Assembly: GCA_018714725.1 (NCBI GenBank)
Contig: DVMZ01000052.1
Span: forward strand, 1-16,168
DNA: 16,168 bases
Direction of reading: 5' to 3'
Origin: Candidatus Scatosoma pullistercoris
GTDB lineage: Bacteria; Bacillota; Clostridia; Christensenellales; Borkfalkiaceae
Both the position numbers and the translations under genes were made by a program. Position 1 is the stretch's first letter; the number at the start of each line of letters is the position of its first letter. The notes below the pieces were generated by a model that was not told the origin of the DNA, searched no databases, and worked only from the letters and a program-made list of their open reading frames with translations. This document shows positions 8,237-14,446 of this stretch, one piece after another.

Positions 8237-9728
8237 CGTCGTCGTCCTCCCTTACAAAGCCGAAATACTTATATTTATTTTTGGAGGCGGAGAAGAGCAT
8301 ACAGCTGATAAAGCGGGTCCAGAGCAGATTGCAGAACGCGCCGGAAATCAGGCAGATCAGCGCCTGAATCGCCATTGCGTGCAACCCTGCCGCCCCGATG
8401 AGCAGCGCCACCGCCGCAAGAATGAGCACCGCATAGGTATCCACCGTGCCGGCGATCGTCTTTTTATAACCCGATTTTACGGAAGACTCCACCGTTTTGC
8501 CCGTCATGAACTCCGATTTGATCGAAGCGTATACCCTGCCGTTGAAGAACAGCATCAGGATAAGCCCGAACAGGAAGACGAGCACGGTGCCCAGCGTAAA
8601 TTCCAGAATGCCGGACGAAATGAAGGCGAAGCAAAGGGCGGTGATGATGAAATAGGACAGCGTGGAATAGAAGCATGCGCCGCCGAAGCCCTTGAAGAGC
8701 ACGATGGGCACGATCAGCGCCGCCAGAAGGGCGATGCCGAGCGCGATATACAGAAGGGTGCGGGTATTCTCACCGTAAGCGGACGGAGCAATTCTCGTCT
8801 CGTCCACGCTGAACGAAAGATCGACGTCCCCGGCATGCACCGCGGAATCCAGCAGAATGGCCACCGTCTGCGCCGTCTCGTAAGTATATCCCGAAGAACT
8901 GCCGCCGATATACATCGTCTTTTCGTCGATCACGGACGTGACGGACAGGGAGATGATGTCCTCGCCGCCCACGCGGAAATACAGCGTCCCGCCAGAGCTC
9001 GAATCGGAAGAACTCAGCGAAGTGGTGACGTCTTTGATGAGCGTCCTGCCGAGGTCGGTGAGCTTGATCTCGACATAATAACCTTCCCGGCTGCTCATGG
9101 GCGCGAAGCTCTTGAAGTAATCGGAAGCAACGATATCCCGTTCCTCTTCAAAGACGTTGGAAGTCCCGTCATAGAGGGTGAACCCGCCCGTGTAAGAGAA
9201 GTAGCTGAGGGTTGTCCCGGCCGAAGTATCGTACGCGGGGACCGCCACGCGGAGGGCATAATCGTCCACCACGGAAACGCGGAAAGAGGTGTATCCTTTC
9301 TTTTCATAGCGTGCGGAAATTTCCTTTACCGCCGCGTCAAAGGATTCGCGGAAAGATTCGGTGACGGTGTAATTTCCGGCGTCATCCGATTCCAGCACCC
9401 CGTCGTCGGGATCGGTGCTCAGATACAGCCCGCCGTGCGCCTGATAGGAATTCCGGTACTCTTCCAGCTTTTCCGCGTCGTCTTCGCGCGATTCGCATTC
9501 GATCTTATATTCCGTCTCGGAGATGACTCCTTCGGGATAATAATAGGTATAATATCCCCCTCCGAGGTCCTCGTCGAAATCGTACGTGTCGACCACGGGA
9601 TGCCAGGTGCTCTCGGCCCCGTTCCACAGGAACGGAAGGTCGAAAGAAGGCACCGCGATCATCGCGCACAGAGCGACGATAACGATGGTAATCAGGGTCA
9701 GCAATACCACCGATTTCTTCTTGCCCAT
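8229..9728 (-). CDS. secD: Divergent SecD-like protein translocase subunit
   Basis: This is a 499-aa membrane protein with SecD architecture: an N-terminal helix (6-26), a large extracytoplasmic domain (~30-320), then five helices (about 325-345, 350-370, 375-395, 430-448, 453-475) and an acidic C-terminus. YVEIKLTDLGR (218-228), MYIGG (272-276) and AQTVAILLDSAVHAGDVDLSF (286-306) correspond to the P1-domain and pre-TM2 blocks of SecD. EFMTGKTVESSVKSGYKK (406-423) matches the cytoplasmic loop that follows TM4. The TM4 block that normally reads VDANVLI reads FFNGRVYAS (394-402), so the conserved Asp is missing. The insert rich in Tyr, Ser and Asp in the extracytoplasmic domain is also unusual. 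CAGGAGG lies 8 nt before the ATG, and a consensus promoter lies about 60 nt upstream. With secF it forms an overlapping pair between scfB and recJ, the normal clostridial place for secDF. Confidence 0.8.
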   Translation of the reverse strand: MGKKKSVVLLTLITIVIVALCAMIAVPSFDLPFLWNGAESTWHPVVDTYDFDEDLGGGYYTYYYPEGVISETEYKIECESREDDAEKLEEYRNSYQAHGGLYLSTDPDDGVLESDDAGNYTVTESFRESFDAAVKEISARYEKKGYTSFRVSVVDDYALRVAVPAYDTSAGTTLSYFSYTGGFTLYDGTSNVFEEERDIVASDYFKSFAPMSSREGYYVEIKLTDLGRTLIKDVTTSLSSSDSSSGGTLYFRVGGEDIISLSVTSVIDEKTMYIGGSSSGYTYETAQTVAILLDSAVHAGDVDLSFSVDETRIAPSAYGENTRTLLYIALGIALLAALIVPIVLFKGFGGACFYSTLSYFIITALCFAFISSGILEFTLGTVLVFLFGLILMLFFNGRVYASIKSEFMTGKTVESSVKSGYKKTIAGTVDTYAVLILAAVALLIGAAGLHAMAIQALICLISGAFCNLLWTRFISCMLFSASKNKYKYFGFVREDDDDE

Positions 9729-9786
9729 TGAATAGCCTCCTGATAATTATCGGATAAAACGTCCAGATAAATACTGATACCGTTTT

Positions 9787-9815
9787 ATTATATCTTATCT
9801 TCCGCCGCCCGTCAA
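9787..9815 (-). promoter_or_regulatory. Sigma-A promoter for secD-secF
   Basis: The minus strand has TTGACG at 9815-9810, a 17-nt spacer, and a perfect TATAAT at 9792-9787. It is placed about 60-85 nt before the secD ATG and just past the scfB stop. CCGCCG/CGGCGG arms (9802-9807 and 9823-9828) flank the -35 box and could form a hairpin or operator. Confidence 0.85.
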
Positions 9816-9870
9816 GTCATAACGGCGGTATTGTATGAATTTTTTGACGGTTTTCACAAAAATAAGCGTT

Positions 9871-11223
9871 TTACGCCCTTTCGTCCGCTCTTTTTTTCTC
9901 CGCCAGCAGCTTCTTTTCGGCGAGAATGTGCATGGCGCACTCGATCCGCTTTTTCATCATCTCGCAGGTGATCGGATAGGGCTCGTCGATATCCCCGCAG
10001 AAATGATAATTGTTGGCGTTGCAGCCGCCCGAACAGATGTATTTCGCAAAACAGTCCCCGCACTTCTTTCTCGTGAACAGACAGGAATTTCTGAACTTCT
10101 CCCGGATGTCGGGGCGGGTGATCCCCTCCCGCACGCTTCCCATCCGGAATTCCGCGTCTCCCGCAAACTGGTGGCAGGGATACAGATCGCCGTTGGGCAC
10201 GACGGAGAAATACTCGTTGCCCGCGCCACAGGCGGAAACCCGCTTGGAAAGGCAGGGCCCCCCTTCGAGATCGATGTTGAAATGGAAGAAATTGAATCCC
10301 TTTCCCTCCGCATACCGACGAAGATACTCGTCGCAGAGGTTCTCGTATTCCTTTTTGATCGCGGGCAGATGCTCCTCGCCGATTTTCAGGTCGGGAATGT
10401 CCGTCACCACCGGCTCCATCGAGATGGAATCCAGCCCCTGGTCCGCGATGAACAGCACGTCCTTGGAAAAATCGAGGTTCTTCGCCGTAAACGTGCCGCG
10501 CACATAATAGTTCTTGCTCCCGCGCAAAGAGACGAATTTTCTGATATTCCCGATGACGTAGTCAAAACTGCCCTTCCCGTTGACCGTCTTGCGGATGGCG
10601 TCGTGCACTTCTTTCCTCCCGTCCAGGGAAAGCACGACGTTCTCCATTTCCTCGTTGAAAAACCGGATGGTTTCGTCATTGAGGAGCAGGGCGTTAGTCG
10701 TCGTCGTGAACAGGAATTTCTTCCCCGCTTTCGCTGCCTCCGCTTTTGCGTAATACACCGTCTCTTTCAGCACCGGCAGGTTCATCAGCGGTTCGCCGCC
10801 GAAAAAGTCCATTTCCAGCACTTTCCGCTTCCCGCTGTTGGCGATGAGGAAATCCACGGCGGCCTTGGCCGTTTCCAGGCTCATGAATTCCCGCCGGGCA
10901 TGGTACGCGCCCTCGTCGGCGAAACAGTACCGACAGCGGAAATTGCAGTCGTGACAGATGTGAATGCAGAGCGCCTTGATCTCGTCGCTCTTGACCGGCC
11001 GCGCAGAAGTCTCTTCTCTGAACAAAAGCCCCTGCTCCTTCAGCCCTTCCACATCCGCGAGGATTTCTTTGATCTGCTCGTCCGTGATATACGAAATATC
11101 GACTTCCTCGCCCTCCTCTTTCGCCCGGAGGTAATCCGCCGTCGCCCTGTCGCATTCGTGCAGGGAACCGCTGCCGACGTCGTAGATATAATTTTTGTCC
11201 CGATAGTTGAAAACGTGTATCAT
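9871..11223 (-). CDS. scfB: SCIFF peptide maturase, radical SAM/SPASM thioether-forming enzyme
   Basis: This is the maturase that forms thioether crosslinks in the SCIFF peptide (TIGR03974 family; Clostridium thermocellum CteB is the studied member). At 450 aa from ATG 11223 it has the family length. An N-terminal RiPP-recognition-like region spans about 1-80 (MIHVFNYRDKNYIYDVGSGS). The radical SAM cluster motif is Cys93-x3-Cys97-x2-Cys100, then FFGGEPLMN (140-148). The SPASM/auxiliary cluster region is Cys-rich: Cys324, 332, 350, 381, 388, 391, 397, 401, 409 and 420, including CGDCFAKYICSGGC (388-401) and PNGDLYPCHQF (343-353). The start at 11223 is preferred over 11259 because AAAGGAAA precedes it and MIHVF is the usual family start. 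The partner scfA lies upstream across a 259-nt gap with hairpins. The modified peptide's biological role is not settled. Confidence 0.95.
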   Translation of the reverse strand: MIHVFNYRDKNYIYDVGSGSLHECDRATADYLRAKEEGEEVDISYITDEQIKEILADVEGLKEQGLLFREETSARPVKSDEIKALCIHICHDCNFRCRYCFADEGAYHARREFMSLETAKAAVDFLIANSGKRKVLEMDFFGGEPLMNLPVLKETVYYAKAEAAKAGKKFLFTTTTNALLLNDETIRFFNEEMENVVLSLDGRKEVHDAIRKTVNGKGSFDYVIGNIRKFVSLRGSKNYYVRGTFTAKNLDFSKDVLFIADQGLDSISMEPVVTDIPDLKIGEEHLPAIKKEYENLCDEYLRRYAEGKGFNFFHFNIDLEGGPCLSKRVSACGAGNEYFSVVPNGDLYPCHQFAGDAEFRMGSVREGITRPDIREKFRNSCLFTRKKCGDCFAKYICSGGCNANNYHFCGDIDEPYPITCEMMKKRIECAMHILAEKKLLAEKKRADERA

Positions 11224-11247
11224 AAATTTCCTTTTACGCAAAATCAA

Positions 11248-11266
11248 GGGGAGTATCACACTCCCC
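11248..11266 (-). terminator. Intercistronic hairpin (partial terminator) before scfB
   Basis: GGGGAGT (11248-11254) and ACTCCCC (11260-11266) form a perfect 7-bp stem with a 5-nt loop. On the minus strand it is followed by TTGATTTTG, about 25 nt before the scfB start codon. It could attenuate scfB relative to scfA, or protect the scfA mRNA 3' end. Confidence 0.55.
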
Positions 11267-11367
11267 CGGATCGCGATTTTTCACTGTTCCGCGGCCTTTG
11301 CCGCACAAAGCCTTCGCCCGTGCCGCCCGGCCGTCCTCCGGCCCGTCAACTGCGCTCCGCCTTACTT

Positions 11368-11384
11368 CGGCGCGCTGCGCGCCG
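11368..11384. other. GC-rich hairpin in the scfA-scfB gap
   Basis: CGGCGCG (11368-11374) and CGCGCCG (11378-11384) form a perfect 7-bp stem with a 3-nt loop. Its T-rich flank (TTCTTT) is on the plus-strand side, so it is not a clear minus-strand terminator. It would be part of the scfA 3' untranslated RNA. Confidence 0.5.
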
Positions 11385-11395
11385 TTCTTTCCCGA

Positions 11396-11421
11396 CGTAA
11401 ACAAACGCCGAAAAACGGCGC
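11396..11421 (-). terminator. Possible weak terminator after scfA
   Basis: On the minus strand CGCCG-TTTTT-CGGCG (11420-11406) is followed by TTTGTTT (11405-11398, with one break). The stem is only 5 bp plus a G-T pair. It lies about 60 nt past the scfA stop and would favour more scfA than scfB transcript. Confidence 0.4.
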
Positions 11422-11459
11422 AACGGAAACCCTCGGCCCGTTACGCCCGTTTTTGTACG

Positions 11460-11482
11460 GCCGTATTCGCGAAACGTACGGC
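11460..11482 (-). other. Stem-loop directly after the scfA stop codon
   Basis: GCCGTA (11460-11465) pairs with TACGGC (11477-11482), the latter directly adjoining the scfA stop. The loop contains the self-complementary TTCGCGAA. No T tract follows on the minus strand, so a role in mRNA 3' stability is more plausible than termination. Confidence 0.4.
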
Positions 11483-11635
11483 TTATTTGCGCTCGATTTT
11501 CTCTTCGCGGGTAATTCTTTCGCAGGACTGATTGCCGACCGTGCAGCTGGTCTTGCAGGCGGACTGGCAGGTGCTTCTGCATTCTCCGCAACCGGTGACT
11601 TTTCTCTCGGCAGGTTTCGCTATCGTCTTGATCAT
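11483..11635 (-). CDS. scfA: SCIFF ranthipeptide precursor (six cysteines in forty-five residues)
   Basis: This is a 50-residue RiPP precursor. The first 15 residues (MIKTIAKPAERKVTG) act as leader. The core has the SCIFF pattern CGECRSTCQSACKTSC (16-31), then TVGNQSC (32-38), giving Cys16, 19, 23, 27, 31 and 38. Family knowledge: ScfB/CteB installs thioether bonds from a Cys sulfur to an acceptor residue; a Cys-Thr link is known for the C. thermocellum peptide. Thr32 and the Ser/Thr residues among the cysteines are candidate acceptors here. AAGGAGG lies 7 nt before the ATG. The gene has its own promoter and sits upstream of its maturase, within the yajC-secD neighbourhood usual in Clostridia. 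An oddity is the 12-residue charged tail after the last Cys (ERITREEKIERK), longer than I recall for this family. Identification by motif and neighbour is strong despite the short length. Confidence 0.95.
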   Translation of the reverse strand: MIKTIAKPAERKVTGCGECRSTCQSACKTSCTVGNQSCERITREEKIERK

Positions 11636-11662
11636 AAAACGGCCTCCTTGAATTCTTTATTG

Positions 11663-11672
11663 ATAGTACTAT
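11663..11672. promoter_or_regulatory. Perfect 10-bp palindrome at the scfA transcription start
   Basis: ATAGTACTAT is self-complementary. It overlaps the last two bases of the scfA -10 box and covers the expected start of transcription, which suits a repressor site. No regulator can be named. Confidence 0.4.
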
Positions 11673-11699
11673 TATAATACACACTCGCATAAATTGCAA
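11671..11699 (-). promoter_or_regulatory. Sigma-A promoter for scfA
   Basis: The minus strand has TTGCAA (11699-11694), a 17-nt spacer, and a perfect TATAAT (11676-11671), about 35 nt before the scfA ATG. The -35 box matches consensus at 4 of 6 positions. Confidence 0.75.
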
Positions 11700-11930
11700 G
11701 CAGTTTGCGCCGCCGCGGCATAATTTTTTCCGCAGGATTCCGGCAGACCGACTCTTTCCCGTCTGCTTTTTCACATCTTATCCCGGCCGCGCCTACCCTG
11801 CCCGTCCGCTCCCGCCCGGCTTGCCCTGTGCAACGCGGCGCCCTTTCGTCCGGCGCGAAGCAATTCCGGCATCCCCCGCCTCCGGTCCGGAGGCGCAAGG
11901 TTCCGGTTCCGGTGCCGGACGGCGACGCGA
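11700..11930. other. Non-coding stretch between scfA promoter and upstream terminator
   Basis: This is G+C-rich sequence with several CCGG-containing short repeats (around 11881-11920). I see no ribosome site with a credible reading frame, no tRNA-like fold and no promoter beyond those listed. The open frames here have unnatural Arg/Gly/Pro-rich composition. Confidence 0.5.
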
Positions 11931-11971
11931 TAAAACGACGGGCGGCGGGACTTTCCGTCCCGCCGCCCGTC
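11931..11971 (-). terminator. Strong intrinsic terminator of the DUF2975-HTH operon
   Basis: A perfect 15-bp stem, GACGGGCGGCGGGAC (11937-11951) with its complement (11957-11971), has a 5-nt loop. On the minus strand the stem is followed by G then TTTTA. It lies about 140 nt past the HTH gene stop and insulates scfA from upstream transcription. Confidence 0.85.
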
Positions 11972-12109
11972 CGCAACGCCCGATCGCCTTCCCTCTTTCC
12001 CTACGATCTTCCCGCGCCCGCAAGGCTCTCTTTCATTCTTTTTTCTTCTCTCACTGCGTTGAGCAAATCCCTGTACCGCCCGAACGGCGGCAAAATCACT
12101 TTGCGCGGC

Positions 12110-12325
12110 TCAGAATCCGGGCGGTTCCGGCCGATATTCGAGAATATCTCCGGGCTGGCAGTCCAATGCCTTACAAATCGCTTCCAGCGTGGAAAACCGG
12201 ATCGCGCTGATTTTTCCCGTCTTGATCTTGGATAAGTTGACGTTGGCGATTCCCACCCGGTTTGCCAGTTCGTTCAAGGATATTTTTCTGTCCGCCATGA
12301 CGCGGTCGAGTCGCAAAATAATCAT
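12110..12325 (-). CDS. Small YozG-like Xre-family HTH regulator
   Basis: This is a 71-residue Cro/C1-type DNA-binding protein consisting almost entirely of the HTH domain: KISLNELANRVGIA (14-27) as helix-turn, NVNLSKIKTGKISAIRFSTL (28-47) with the recognition helix and the loop after it, then LEAICKALDCQPGDILEY (47-64). This matches the YozG/HTH_26 type commonly paired with DUF2975 membrane proteins, which is the gene directly upstream (40 nt away, same operon). The start at 12325 (MIILRLDRVMADRKIS) is the family start; an in-frame ATG at 12448 lies inside the DUF2975 gene and gives a Cys-rich nonsense extension. GGAGG is present but 12 or more nt upstream, so translation may rely on coupling. 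The target is unknown; autoregulation of the operon is the simplest inference. Confidence 0.9.
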   Translation of the reverse strand: MIILRLDRVMADRKISLNELANRVGIANVNLSKIKTGKISAIRFSTLEAICKALDCQPGDILEYRPEPPGF

Positions 12326-12365
12326 CGAAATTTCCGCCCTCCTCCGAACGGCTCTTATCCGTTTT

Positions 12366-13049
12366 TCAGAACGTCTCGTCCGATTCCTGCTGCAATTTTG
12401 CCCCGTATTGGAAAATATAAGCCAGCAGAAGCAACAGCAGAGAGACAAATACCATGCCGATGTCCACGGAAATCCCCGTCAGGAACTGCCCGAAGAGAAT
12501 CGCGCAGAGCAGCCTTCCGGTAATCGCCGACAACAGCGACCAGCCCAGCAGGACGAACGCCGTCACTTTCAGGTACCGGATACACGGCTGACTGAACGGC
12601 GTGCTGTTCTTCTGCAACACTTTTCCGAATTTCCCGATCAGCAGGAACACCACCCCGTACACGGCCGCCTGCAACGCGCCCGCAAGCACCGCCAGAGAAA
12701 TCAGTTTGCTGACGGGCAGTTCAATCGGCTTTCCCGCCGCCAGAGAAACATACAGCTGTTCCCCGTTCACCGTCACGGCGCCCGGCAGATCTTCCGACAG
12801 GGCAGAAAGCAGCTTTTCCCAGCCGGGAAAAGTGCTGGAAACGCCTACGTCCAGCGCCCCCGATACGGTGACGGTCAGCCAGCTCTCCGGAACCGCCGCA
12901 AACACAATCGCCCCCACCAGCGCAAAAAATGCGCCGATAAACGTCAGGACGCTTAAAATCGTCATGACGACCCGCATCACCAGACCGATGGTCTGAATCC
13001 TTTTGACTTCCTTCGCCTGCGGCATCCCTTGTTGCATACCCTGCTGCAT
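12366..13049 (-). CDS. DUF2975 family four-helix membrane protein
   Basis: This is a 227-aa integral membrane protein with helices at about 28-52, 115-140, 160-185 and 195-215. The region between helices 1 and 2 (~55-112) is probably outside the membrane. DUF2975 marks are LIGKFGKVLQKNSTPF (137-152) and the C-terminal IFQYGAKLQQESDETF (212-227). The N-terminus has a tandem MQQGMQQGMPQ. AAGGAGAT lies 6 nt before the ATG. Upstream is a perfect consensus promoter and an ~80-nt leader with two small dyads. The following gene encodes an HTH regulator, a common DUF2975 partner. No biochemical role is established for the family. A membrane sensor or signalling partner of the HTH protein is a guess from context. 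Confidence 0.88.
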   Translation of the reverse strand: MQQGMQQGMPQAKEVKRIQTIGLVMRVVMTILSVLTFIGAFFALVGAIVFAAVPESWLTVTVSGALDVGVSSTFPGWEKLLSALSEDLPGAVTVNGEQLYVSLAAGKPIELPVSKLISLAVLAGALQAAVYGVVFLLIGKFGKVLQKNSTPFSQPCIRYLKVTAFVLLGWSLLSAITGRLLCAILFGQFLTGISVDIGMVFVSLLLLLLAYIFQYGAKLQQESDETF

Positions 13050-13093
13050 AGCTCAATCTCCTTTGTCTTTTCCGGAAAGGTTCTCTTTTTCCC

Positions 13094-13109
13094 GCGCCGA
13101 CTGCGGCGC
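13094..13109 (-). other. Stem-loop in the DUF2975 leader RNA
   Basis: GCGCCG (13094-13099) and CGGCGC (13104-13109) form a perfect 6-bp stem with a 4-nt loop, 45-60 nt before the start codon. A further small dyad (CCCGA, 2 nt, TCGGG; around 13116-13127) lies between it and the -10 box and could be an operator. Confidence 0.4.
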
Positions 13110-13130
13110 ACCTTTCCCGATTTCGGGTCC

Positions 13131-13159
13131 ATTATACAACAGAATTAAACGTATGTCAA
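13131..13159 (-). promoter_or_regulatory. Perfect consensus sigma-A promoter for the DUF2975-HTH operon
   Basis: The minus strand has TTGACA (13159-13154), a 17-nt spacer, and TATAAT (13136-13131): both boxes match consensus exactly. The upstream 13160-13200 is strongly A+T-rich, like an UP element. Such a strong promoter normally needs repression. Confidence 0.92.
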
Positions 13160-13254
13160 CTATTTTTTAATGTTTTTCGTTAACTTTTTTATGTATCAGT
13201 TAAAACTCGCCAGTCCGAATGCGGCGAAAAAAACGGGAAAGCAGGAGAGAGCGC

Positions 13255-13638
13255 TCAGGCAGGGCGGACGTTGACGGCGACAATACCGCTCAGGAACCCG
13301 GCGACGGCGCCGAACCCGAGATCGGCAAAGATGAGCCAGGTCATGGAAAAGTCCCCGCCCACGGCGGCAAAGACCAGCCAGGTGAGCATGACGGTGAGCA
13401 GGCCCGCCGCAAGGCCTTTCAGCCAGCCCTTTTCCCCGCGGATGGCGAAGAAACAGCCGAAGAGAATGGCAAACGCCTTGATGCACTGATTGACCGGCCG
13501 GATAACCGATTCGGAGAGCGCCGCAAATTTCAGGACAAAGGAAAAGACGATGACGGCGGCGAGGCAAAAGAGAACGGCGAGGACCACGGCCTTGGCGATC
13601 TGTATGAGATGCGAAGCCGGCGAATTTTCCGAATGCAT
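13255..13638 (-). CDS. TIGR04086 family (YrzE-like) membrane protein
   Basis: This is a 127-aa protein with four predicted helices (about 15-37, 50-66, 72-92, 100-123) and a short polar N-terminus. RPVNQCIKAFAILFGCFFAIRG (47-68) and GWLKGLAAGLL (71-81) match the conserved middle of the TIGR04086/YrzE family, which lies next to yajC in many Clostridia, as here (96 nt downstream of yajC). GGAGG is 7 nt before the ATG at 13638. The function is unknown; the neighbourhood suggests something linked to the membrane or the Sec machinery, but nothing in the sequence proves it. No clear terminator was seen after it, only a run of seven T residues on the minus strand near 13220. Confidence 0.85.
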   Translation of the reverse strand: MHSENSPASHLIQIAKAVVLAVLFCLAAVIVFSFVLKFAALSESVIRPVNQCIKAFAILFGCFFAIRGEKGWLKGLAAGLLTVMLTWLVFAAVGGDFSMTWLIFADLGFGAVAGFLSGIVAVNVRPA

Positions 13639-13734
13639 AAAAATACCTCCGTACAGGAATCGAATTCTTTTCTATCCTATGCGGAGGCATTCCGATTTTA
13701 GAAGTTTTCCGGAAATTTTACCCGGGGAGAAAGC

Positions 13735-14223
13735 TCAGTCCGCCTTCTCGTTGCCGTCTTTCTCCTCAACGGGAGTCTGCGCGGTCGTTTCCGACTCTGC
13801 GGGCACTTCGGCAGGAGCTTCCTTCTTATCGGATTCTTCGGGAAGATGCGCTTTTTCCGTCTTTTTAGAGGTGGCGTCCGTCTGATAAATAGCCTGTTTG
13901 TCAAATTTCAGATAGGATTTCCCCGTCGCTTCCGTACCCGTTTCCAAAACGAACGTATTCTCTTCGGGATTGACGTCCACCACGATGCCGCAAATGCCGC
14001 CGATCGTCTTGACTTTGTTTCCGGGCTGAACGGCGTCGAGCATTTCCTGCGTTTCTTTCTGTCTCTTTTTATTGGTGCGGTTGCTCAGCACAAAAAAGAC
14101 GATGAGAATGGCCGCAAGGCCGATGATGAGTACCCAGGACATCCAGGAGCTTCCGGAGCCGGCGGCAGAAGAGGACGAACCGGTGGCCGCGTCCGAAGCA
14201 GAAGCCAATAAGCTGAACAGCAT
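13735..14223 (-). CDS. yajC: Preprotein translocase accessory subunit YajC
   Basis: YajC is a small single-span membrane protein that associates with SecDF. The protein is 162 aa: a Ser/Ala/Gly-rich N-terminus, one helix (28-47), the basic segment RTNKKRQKETQEMLDAVQPG (49-68), and the signature GNKVKTIGGICGIV (68-81) with a short beta domain to about 115. A tail of about 45 residues rich in Glu, Lys, Pro and Ala (118-162) follows. YajC is normally 85-110 aa, so the tail is extra. AAGGAG precedes the ATG at 14223 by about 10 nt. The gene has its own promoter. It lies between tgt and the TIGR04086 gene, the usual clostridial position, while secD and secF are about 4 kb downstream on the same strand. 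Confidence 0.93.
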   Translation of the reverse strand: MLFSLLASASDAATGSSSSAAGSGSSWMSWVLIIGLAAILIVFFVLSNRTNKKRQKETQEMLDAVQPGNKVKTIGGICGIVVDVNPEENTFVLETGTEATGKSYLKFDKQAIYQTDATSKKTEKAHLPEESDKKEAPAEVPAESETTAQTPVEEKDGNEKAD

Positions 14224-14268
14224 AATTTCTTTCTCCTTAACGATTGTTTTCGATTTTATCTTTCTTCA

Positions 14269-14297
14269 ATGATACCCTTTTTTTTGTGTTTTGGCAA
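14269..14297 (-). promoter_or_regulatory. Sigma-A promoter for yajC
   Basis: The minus strand has TTGCCA (14297-14292), a 17-nt A-rich spacer, and TATCAT (14274-14269), about 46 nt before the yajC ATG. Each box matches consensus at 5 of 6 positions. Confidence 0.75.
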
Positions 14298-14307
14298 GTG
14301 TTTCTTT

Positions 14308-14320
14308 GTCATATTATGAC
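14308..14320. promoter_or_regulatory. Perfect dyad upstream of the yajC promoter
   Basis: GTCATA-T-TATGAC is a 6-bp perfect dyad with a 1-nt centre. It is 10 bp upstream of the -35 box, a typical place for an activator or upstream operator. No regulator is evident. Confidence 0.4.
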
Positions 14321-14446
14321 ATTTTTTCATTTTTCACTCATTTTTCATGCTCTTTTCCCGCAAGAGCCGCCTCCCGCCCGTCATTGTTCCAGCCGGAGCC
14401 TGCGGCGTCGCCGTCCGGAGAAAAGGCGCAAAAAGAGAATCCGGAC

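Larger units (their letters stand above)
14224..14446. other. tgt-yajC intergenic region
   Basis: Besides the yajC promoter and dyad, this holds three TCATTTTT-like repeats (about 14319-14349) and a GTCCGGA / TCCGGAC inverted repeat with a 20-nt loop near 14415-14450. No T-tailed terminator for tgt was recognised, so read-through into yajC is possible. Confidence 0.4.

Noticed and set aside
8133..9731. 532-codon plus-strand frame opposite secD
   Set aside because: Antisense shadow with unnatural His/Arg/Gln-rich composition; secD has promoter, ribosome site and helices in the right places.
9835..11400. 521-codon plus-strand frame opposite scfB
   Set aside because: Antisense shadow; scfB on the minus strand has every family cysteine motif.
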